In this document: piece after piece, positions 58,962 through 64,000 of the stretch
How positions within the stretch are numbered: position 1 is the stretch's first letter
Layout: each line of letters opens with the position of its first letter
Source of the DNA: Roseovarius sp.
GTDB taxonomy: Bacteria > Pseudomonadota > Alphaproteobacteria > Rhodobacterales > Rhodobacteraceae
DNA: 64,000 nucleotides
Direction: 5' to 3'
NCBI GenBank assembly: GCA_027493545.1
Contig: JAOSKR010000002.1
Span: 186,001 to 250,000 of the forward strand
Position numbers and translations under genes: made by a program
The notes under the pieces: model-generated
What the model was told of the DNA's origin: nothing
What the model saw: only the letters and a program-made list of their open reading frames with translations
Database searches by the model: none

Positions 58962-58977
58962 TGGCGGAGGAGGTGGG
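58948..58977 (+). repeat. Attachment-site-like repeat at the tRNA-Ser 3' end (right)
   Basis: 28 of 30 bases identical to 16346-16375. It covers the CCA end and first acceptor/T-stem bases of tRNA-Ser on the minus strand plus 14 bases outside the tRNA. Confidence 0.7.
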
Positions 58978-59051
58978 ATTCGAACCCACGGTACGCTTTC
59001 GCGTACGCCGGTTTTCAAGACCGGTGCATTCGACCACTCTGCCACTCCTCC
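58962..59051 (-). tRNA. tRNA-Ser (UGA)
   Basis: 90 bases including an encoded CCA. Acceptor stem GGAGGAG/CTCCTCC with discriminator G, anticodon arm CCGGTCTTGAAAACCGG with anticodon TGA, a long variable arm (GTACGC-GAAA-GCGTAC) typical of serine tRNAs, and T arm GTGGGTTCGAATCCCAC. Its 3' end faces the accessory region, as expected for an integration target. Confidence 0.97.
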
Positions 59052-59284
59052 GGGTCGGGTCTTAAATAATCGGGCGGCTGCGATTCTGAAAGGTGCCGGA
59101 TGTGGTGAGATTTCGCCATGCGGGTCGCTGCGTGCTTTTCTTGGCGGTTGTCTGGCGCTAGAGTGTCGCCTACCCGCGTGCCGGATCGCCGGGGCTTGCC
59201 GCGACGACACGGGGAATGCAAGGATCAAAAGACCCGGGCGAACCGGGCGGGCGCGGATGCGTGACAACAGGCAAGGGGCCGGGC

Positions 59285-60146
59285 ATGGCAGGACGGACAA
59301 CTCGACCAGGACTTGCGCCGACGGGTATCGCGCTGGTGCTCTTGGGGGCGCTCGCGGGCTGCGGCGAAGAGGGGCAGGGCGGCTTCAACCTCTTTCAGCC
59401 CAAAGCGGCAACGGAAGGCGGCGCCGAGGCGGCAGCGGACGGCACCACCCGGCTGGTGGAGCGCGATGTCGAGGCGCCCGAGGTGTTCCAGATCACCGAG
59501 GCCGGGCTCTGGGACGGGCGGCCGTCGCTTGGCGGGGGTCTGGGTCGCGCACCCGGATGTGGGCGAGCCCGAGCGCGTGATCATCCGCAATACCGAGAAT
59601 TCCAAGTTCGTCATCGGCGCGCTTTTCCGCCGCGAGCGCGCCAATCCCGGCCCGGCGATCCAGGTTTCCTCGGATGCGGCGGACGCCCTGGGCATGCTGG
59701 CCGGGGCGCCCACGAGGCTCGACGTCACCGCCCTTCGCCGCGAGGCCCAGCCGGCCGAAGAGCCGGTGCCGGCCCCGGCCGCGGATCTGGCCGCGCCGGA
59801 GGACGTCGAGACGACCGCGCTCGACCCCGCGGAAACCGCCGCTGCCGCCGTGGCCGAGACCGCGCCCCCGGCGCAGCAACCCGCCGCTCCGGCGCCGTCG
59901 CAGGGCTCGTCCCTCCAGAAACCCTATATCCAGATCGGTATCTTCAGTGTCGAGCAGAACGCGCGCAACACGGCGACCGCCATGCGCCAGAACGGCATGG
60001 TGCCGATCGTCAAGAAACAGAGCGCCAAGGGCAAGACCTTCTGGCGCGTCCTCGTCGGCCCCGCCGCCGACGGCTCCGAGCGCAGCGTGCTCTTGCGCAA
60101 GATCAAGGGCGTCGGCTTTGACGACGCTTACCCCGTAACCGACTGA
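59285..60146 (+). CDS. SPOR-domain lipoprotein
   Basis: About 286 residues. Signal peptide with lipobox LGALAGCGEE, then a proline/alanine-rich linker, then a C-terminal SPOR domain (YIQIGIFSVEQNARNTATAMRQ, FWRVLVGPAADGSERSVLL) that binds septal peptidoglycan. One extra G near 59535 (GGCGGGGGTC) breaks the frame; removing it gives GVWVAHPDVGEPERV. Directly followed by a D,D-carboxypeptidase gene, a usual pairing in Rhodobacterales cell-wall clusters. Confidence 0.87.
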
Positions 60147-60158
60147 CCGGGTGCCGCC

Positions 60159-61337
60159 ATGTCCCGTCTGACCGTTCTTTTCGCCCCGATCGCGCTGATC
60201 CTGGCGCTGGCGCTGCCGGCACAGGCGTTCGACACCCGCGCCAGGGCCGCCTTTGTCGTCGATATGACCACCGGCACGGTGCTGTTGGAAAAGAACGCCG
60301 ACACGCCGCTGCCGCCGGCCTCGATGTCCAAGCTGATGACGCTCTATGTCGCCTTCGAGGCGATCCGTGACGGGCGGCTGTCGCTCGACGAAAGGCTGCC
60401 GGTGTCGCAGCACGCGATGAGCTATGGCGGCTCGACCATGTTCCTCGACACCACCGACAGGGTCCGGGTCGAGGATCTGATACGCGGCATCGTCGTGCTG
60501 TCGGGCAACGATGCCTGCGTGGTCATTGCCGAGGCGCTCAGCCCCGACGGCACCGAGGCCGGATTCTCCCGCTACATGACCCAGCGTGCGCGGCAACTGG
60601 GCATGACCAACTCGACCTTCCTCAATTCCAACGGCTGGCCGGCGGACGGCCACCTGATGAGCATGCGCGATCTGGCGCTGCTCGCCCGCCACCTGATCGA
60701 GGATTTTCCCGAATTCTACCCGCTCTTCGCCGAGACCGAGTACAAGTTCGACGGCCGCGCGCCGCAAAACACCCAGAACCGCAACCCGCTGCTGCGGTTG
60801 GACATCGGCGCGGACGGGCTCAAGACCGGCCACACCCAGCGGGCGGGGTACGGGCTGGTGGGGTCGGCGCAGCAGGACGGGCGGCGGGTGATCTTCGTGT
60901 TCTCCGGGCTCGACAGCGCCGCCCAGCGTGCCGAGGAGGGCCGCGCCATCATCAACTGGGCGTTTCGCCAGTTTGCCGAGAAATCGCTGCTCGAGGCCGA
61001 CACCCAGGTCGCCCGGGCCCGGATCTGGATGGGCGCCGAGGACAGCGTGGCGCTCGTTCCCGGCAAGGATGTGAGCGCCCTGCTGCCGGTGCTGGGCGGG
61101 GACAAGCTCAGCGCCGAGGTGGTCTATCGCGGTCCCGTCGAGGCGCCCGTGGCCAAGGGTGACGAGCTGGCGCAGCTGGTGCTGGCACCCGAGGGGCTGC
61201 CGCAAAAGAGCGTACCGCTCTACGCCGCCGAGGATGTCGAGCGGGGCGGTTTCCTGGTGCGGCTCAGGACGGTTTCGGAGCATCTGCTGGCGCGGCTCAG
61301 GGGCGGGCCGGAGAACGGAGCAGAGGACGCGTCTTGA
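60159..61337 (+). CDS. dacC: D-alanyl-D-alanine carboxypeptidase (PBP5/6 type)
   Basis: 392 residues, intact. Signal peptide ending near LPAQAFDT; penicillin-binding motifs SMSK (about residue 57), SGN (about 120) and KTG (about 223) followed by HTQRAGYG. A C-terminal PBP5-like beta domain and an amphipathic end (RLRTVSEHLLARLRGG) that may anchor it to the membrane. It trims the last D-Ala of peptidoglycan stem peptides. Stop overlaps tmk. Confidence 0.92.
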   Translation: MSRLTVLFAPIALILALALPAQAFDTRARAAFVVDMTTGTVLLEKNADTPLPPASMSKLMTLYVAFEAIRDGRLSLDERLPVSQHAMSYGGSTMFLDTTDRVRVEDLIRGIVVLSGNDACVVIAEALSPDGTEAGFSRYMTQRARQLGMTNSTFLNSNGWPADGHLMSMRDLALLARHLIEDFPEFYPLFAETEYKFDGRAPQNTQNRNPLLRLDIGADGLKTGHTQRAGYGLVGSAQQDGRRVIFVFSGLDSAAQRAEEGRAIINWAFRQFAEKSLLEADTQVARARIWMGAEDSVALVPGKDVSALLPVLGGDKLSAEVVYRGPVEAPVAKGDELAQLVLAPEGLPQKSVPLYAAEDVERGGFLVRLRTVSEHLLARLRGGPENGAEDAS

Positions 61338-61960
61338 GCGCGGCGCCGCTCTTCGTCACGCTGGAGGGGATCGACGGGTCGGGCAAGTCCACCCAGGCGC
61401 GGCGTCTGGCCGAGGCCCTGCGGGCACAAGGCCGCGAGGTGGTGCTCACCCGCGAGCCGGGCGGCAGCCCCGGGGCCGAGGACATCCGCAAGCTGCTCAC
61501 CGAGGGGCCGCCCGACCGCTGGTCGCCGGAAACCGAAACCCTGCTCTTTACCGCCGCCCGGCGGGACCATCTGGAGCGGGTGATCGCCCCGGCGCTGGCG
61601 CGCGGCGCGGTCGTGATCTGCGACCGCTTCGCCGACAGCACGCGCATGTATCAGGGGCTGCGCGGGGAGGGGTTGCGCGAACTTGTCGACCGGCTCCATG
61701 CAATGATGATCGGGCGCGAGCCGGATCTCACGTTGCTCATCGACATCGAGCCGAAAACCGGCCTTGACCGGGCGCTGGCGCGGCAGGGCGGCGAGGACCG
61801 CTTCGAGGGCTTCGGCGCCGGTCTGCAGGCGCGCCTCAGGCAGGGCTTTCTCGATCTCGCGCACGCCGAACCGGGGCGTTTTGCCGTCATCGACGGCGGG
61901 CGCGGCGCGGATGCGGTTGCGGCCGACATTCTGGACGTCGTAACCTCGCGCGTGGCATGA
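61334..61960 (+). CDS. tmk: Thymidylate kinase
   Basis: 208 residues, intact. P-loop LEGIDGSGKSTQ, TREPGG, DRFADSTRMYQG (dTMP-binding) and a C-terminal LID region with RQGGEDRFEG. Phosphorylates dTMP to dTDP. Overlaps dacC by four bases and holB by four bases. Confidence 0.96.
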   Translation: MSAAPLFVTLEGIDGSGKSTQARRLAEALRAQGREVVLTREPGGSPGAEDIRKLLTEGPPDRWSPETETLLFTAARRDHLERVIAPALARGAVVICDRFADSTRMYQGLRGEGLRELVDRLHAMMIGREPDLTLLIDIEPKTGLDRALARQGGEDRFEGFGAGLQARLRQGFLDLAHAEPGRFAVIDGGRGADAVAADILDVVTSRVA

Positions 61961-63106
61961 CCGACGACACCGCCCCCGAACCCGACCGCACCCCCGGCGC
62001 GCCGCACCCGCGCGCCACGCTCCGCCTTTTTCGGTCAGGAGGCGGCCGAGACGGCCTTCCTGTCGGCCTTCGGGGTGGACCGGCTGCACCACGCCTGGCT
62101 CCTGACGGGGCCGCGCGGCGTCGGCAAGGCGACGCTTGCCTGGCGGATCGCACGGTTCCTGCTCACCGCGCCCGAACCCGGCGAAGACGGGCTCTTCGGG
62201 GCGCCGCCGCGGCCTGAAACGCTTGATGTGGCGCCCGATCACCCGGTTGCGCGCCGGATGCTGGCGCTGGCCGAGCCGCGGCTGCATCTGGTGCGCCGGG
62301 GCGGCATGGGGCGCAGCGACACCGAGCGCGAAAAGGCGGTCGAGGAGGGCCGGTTTTCCGCCGACATCCGCGTCGACGAGGTCCGAAGGCTGGCGCGGTT
62401 CCTGCACATGAGCGCCGCGGACGGCGGCCGGCGCGTCGTGATCGTCGACAGCGCCGACGAGCTCAACCCCGCCGCCGCCAACGCGCTCCTCAAGATGCTC
62501 GAGGAGCCGCCCGCGCGCACCACGCTCCTGCTGGTGTCGCACCGGCCCTCGGGCCTTCTGCCGACGATCCGCTCGCGCTGCCGCGACCTGCGGCTGGCGC
62601 CGCTCGGGGCCGGCGATCTCGCCGCCGCGCTGGCGCAGGCGGGCACCGACCCCGGCGACGACGCCGCCCGCCTGGCCGAGCTTTCGGGCGGCTCGGTGGG
62701 CGCGGCGATGCGGCTGACAAGTCTCGGCGGGCTCGCGCTTTATGCCGAGCTTGTGGCGCTGATGGCCAGGCTGCCCGCGCTCGACCGTCCCCGCGCCATC
62801 GCGCTGGCCGAGGCCGCCGCCGCGCGCGGGGCCGAGGACCGGCGCGACCTGCTTTTTCACCTCGTCGACCTGGTGCTCATCCGGCTGGCGCGCACCGGCG
62901 CCACCGGCGCGCCCCCGCCCGAGGCGGCGCCGGGCGAGGCGGCGATGCTCGCGCGTCTCGCACCCGGTCCGGTTCGCGCCCGGGCCTGGGCGGCGCTGGC
63001 GGAGGAAGCGGGCGCGCGCATCCGCCACGGCCGGGCGGTCAACCTTGACCCCGCCGCGCTGGTGCTCGATACGGTCTTCAAGCTGCAATCCTGCGCCCGG
63101 ACCTGA
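61957..63106 (+). CDS. holB: DNA polymerase III subunit delta'
   Basis: About 382 residues after repair. LHHAWLLTGPRGVGKATLAWRIA is the P-loop, ADGGRRVVIVDSADELNPAAANALLKMLEEPP the clamp-loader core (SRC-type motif follows in IRSRCRDLRL). A T run near 62030 (TTTTT) breaks the first 25 codons from the rest; four T give RLFGQEAAETAFLSAFGVDRL. Because the gene is essential, a real frameshift here is very unlikely, which supports sequencing error. Confidence 0.93.
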
Positions 63107-63112
63107 GCCACC

Positions 63113-63904
63113 ATGACCGCCCCCGTCACCATCACCGACAGCCATTGCCATCTCGATTTCGACAGTTTCGAGGGCGAGCGCGATGAGATCGTTGCGCGTG
63201 CGGTGAAGGCGGGTGTGCGGCGGATGGTGACGATCTGCACGCGGCTTGCGAACGAGCCCCGGGTGCGCGCCATCGCCGAGGCGTATGATCCGGTCTTTTA
63301 TGCCGCCGGCACCCATCCGATGAGCGCCGCAGCGGAGCCGCTGGTCACCATCGACGAACTGGTGGCGCTGGCGCGTCATCCCAAATTCGTCGGCATCGGT
63401 GAAACGGGCCTCGACTATCACTACACCGCCGAGAGCGCCGAGGTGCAGCAAGAGAGCCTGCGGGTGCATGTCGCCGCTGCGCGCGAGACCGGCCTGCCGC
63501 TCATCATCCATGCCCGTGACGCCGACGCCGACATCGCCCGCATCCTGACCGAAGAGCACCGGAATGGCGCCTTTGGCTGCGTCATGCACTGCTTTTCGTC
63601 GGGGCGGGAACTGGCGCGCGCCGCGCTCGATCTGGGATTTTACCTGTCGATGTCGGGGATCGCGGCGTTCCCGGGGAGCGGCGAGTTGCGCGACATCTTC
63701 CGCGCCGCCCCGGTCGAGCGCATCCTGCTCGAAACCGACGCGCCCTATCTCGCCCCGCCGCCCCATCGCGGCAAGCGCAACGAGCCCGCCTATACGGTGC
63801 ATACCGGGCAGGTCGGGGCTGAAATCTTCGGCATGGACTGGCCTGATTTCGCGGCCCGGACCGAGGCCAATTTCGAACGGCTCTTTACCCGGGCGGTGAT
63901 GTGA
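63113..63904 (+). CDS. tatD: TatD-family metal-dependent DNase
   Basis: 263 residues, intact. DSHCHLDFD, GETGLDYHY, IHARDAD, HCFSSG and ETDAPYLAPPPHRGKRNEP are the family's metal and active-site strings. Six bases separate it from holB. Acts as a 3'-5' exonuclease or in DNA repair and turnover in studied members. Confidence 0.95.
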   Translation: MTAPVTITDSHCHLDFDSFEGERDEIVARAVKAGVRRMVTICTRLANEPRVRAIAEAYDPVFYAAGTHPMSAAAEPLVTIDELVALARHPKFVGIGETGLDYHYTAESAEVQQESLRVHVAAARETGLPLIIHARDADADIARILTEEHRNGAFGCVMHCFSSGRELARAALDLGFYLSMSGIAAFPGSGELRDIFRAAPVERILLETDAPYLAPPPHRGKRNEPAYTVHTGQVGAEIFGMDWPDFAARTEANFERLFTRAVM

Positions 63905-64000
63905 TGGGCGAGACGCGCTTCACCATCCTCGGCTGCGGGTCGTCGGGCGGGGTGCCGCGGCTCGGCGGGCACTGGGGCGAATGCGATCCCGAAGACCCCA
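63904..64000 (+). CDS. MBL-fold metallohydrolase (PhnP-like), start only
   Basis: 32 residues visible: MGETRFTILGCGSSGGVPRLGGHWGECDPEDP, the usual start of the PhnP-like MBL proteins that follow tatD in Rhodobacterales. ATG overlaps the tatD stop (TGATG). Continues beyond the window; metal-binding HxHxDH is not yet reached. Confidence 0.85.
   Translation, partial: MGETRFTILGCGSSGGVPRLGGHWGECDPEDP

Noticed and set aside
61220..63802. 860-codon minus-strand open frame
   Set aside because: Antisense to tmk, holB and tatD, which are certain; long antisense frames are normal at this GC content.

Overview
The window is GC-rich alphaproteobacterial DNA, most likely from a Rhodobacterales (Roseobacter-group) organism. 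The right end (about 59-64 kb) carries a chromosomal cluster typical of that order: tRNA-Ser(UGA), a SPOR-domain lipoprotein, a D,D-carboxypeptidase, tmk, holB, tatD and the start of an MBL-fold hydrolase. Everything to the left looks like accessory DNA.

Layout. (1) 1-2.5 kb: two tandem, damaged tyrosine recombinase genes. (2) 2.5-14.9 kb: three near-identical IS21-family elements (A minus, B plus, C plus). They surround and interrupt a helicase-nuclease gene of type III Res type, an overlapping HNH endonuclease gene and a HEPN-like remnant; this is a probable defence cassette broken by IS insertion. (3) 15.5-16.4 kb: a serine-recombinase tail with a cluster of TTCCCTG motifs, ending in a 30-bp near copy of the tRNA-Ser 3' end. 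(4) 16.7-29.6 kb: a cyclic-amide catabolic module (hyuA/hyuB, two PLP enzymes, an FCD-GntR regulator, a DUF1185 protein, an enamidase-like amidohydrolase, a TRAP transporter and an Asp/Glu racemase-family enzyme). (5) 30.2-36.8 kb: a second amide module (N-carbamoylsarcosine amidase-like enzyme, amidohydrolase, HAD hydrolase, TRAP transporter, TetR). (6) 37.7-46.1 kb: AmiC/AmiR-type sensing, a Urt-type ABC importer, a formamidase/acetamidase and an SDR. (7) 46.8-55.7 kb: an XRE-cupin regulator, a Dpp-type peptide ABC importer, two M20 peptidases and a 57-residue zinc-ribbon membrane protein. (8) 55.8-58.5 kb: a second recombinase tail, a nearly whole IS6-family element and an IS5/IS427-group element. 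(9) tRNA-Ser and the chromosomal backbone.

Modules 4-7 share a theme of importing and hydrolysing amides, cyclic amides and peptides, so the segment reads as an organic-nitrogen scavenging island of about 42 kb at the 3' end of tRNA-Ser(UGA). IS6-family remnants lie at most module borders and suggest stepwise assembly.

About thirty genes carry single-base frame breaks, mostly in runs of the same base (often G or C), including the essential gene holB. The pattern is best explained by sequencing or assembly homopolymer errors rather than true decay. Coordinates below span the repaired genes, and frame-break sites are given so a reader can correct them.
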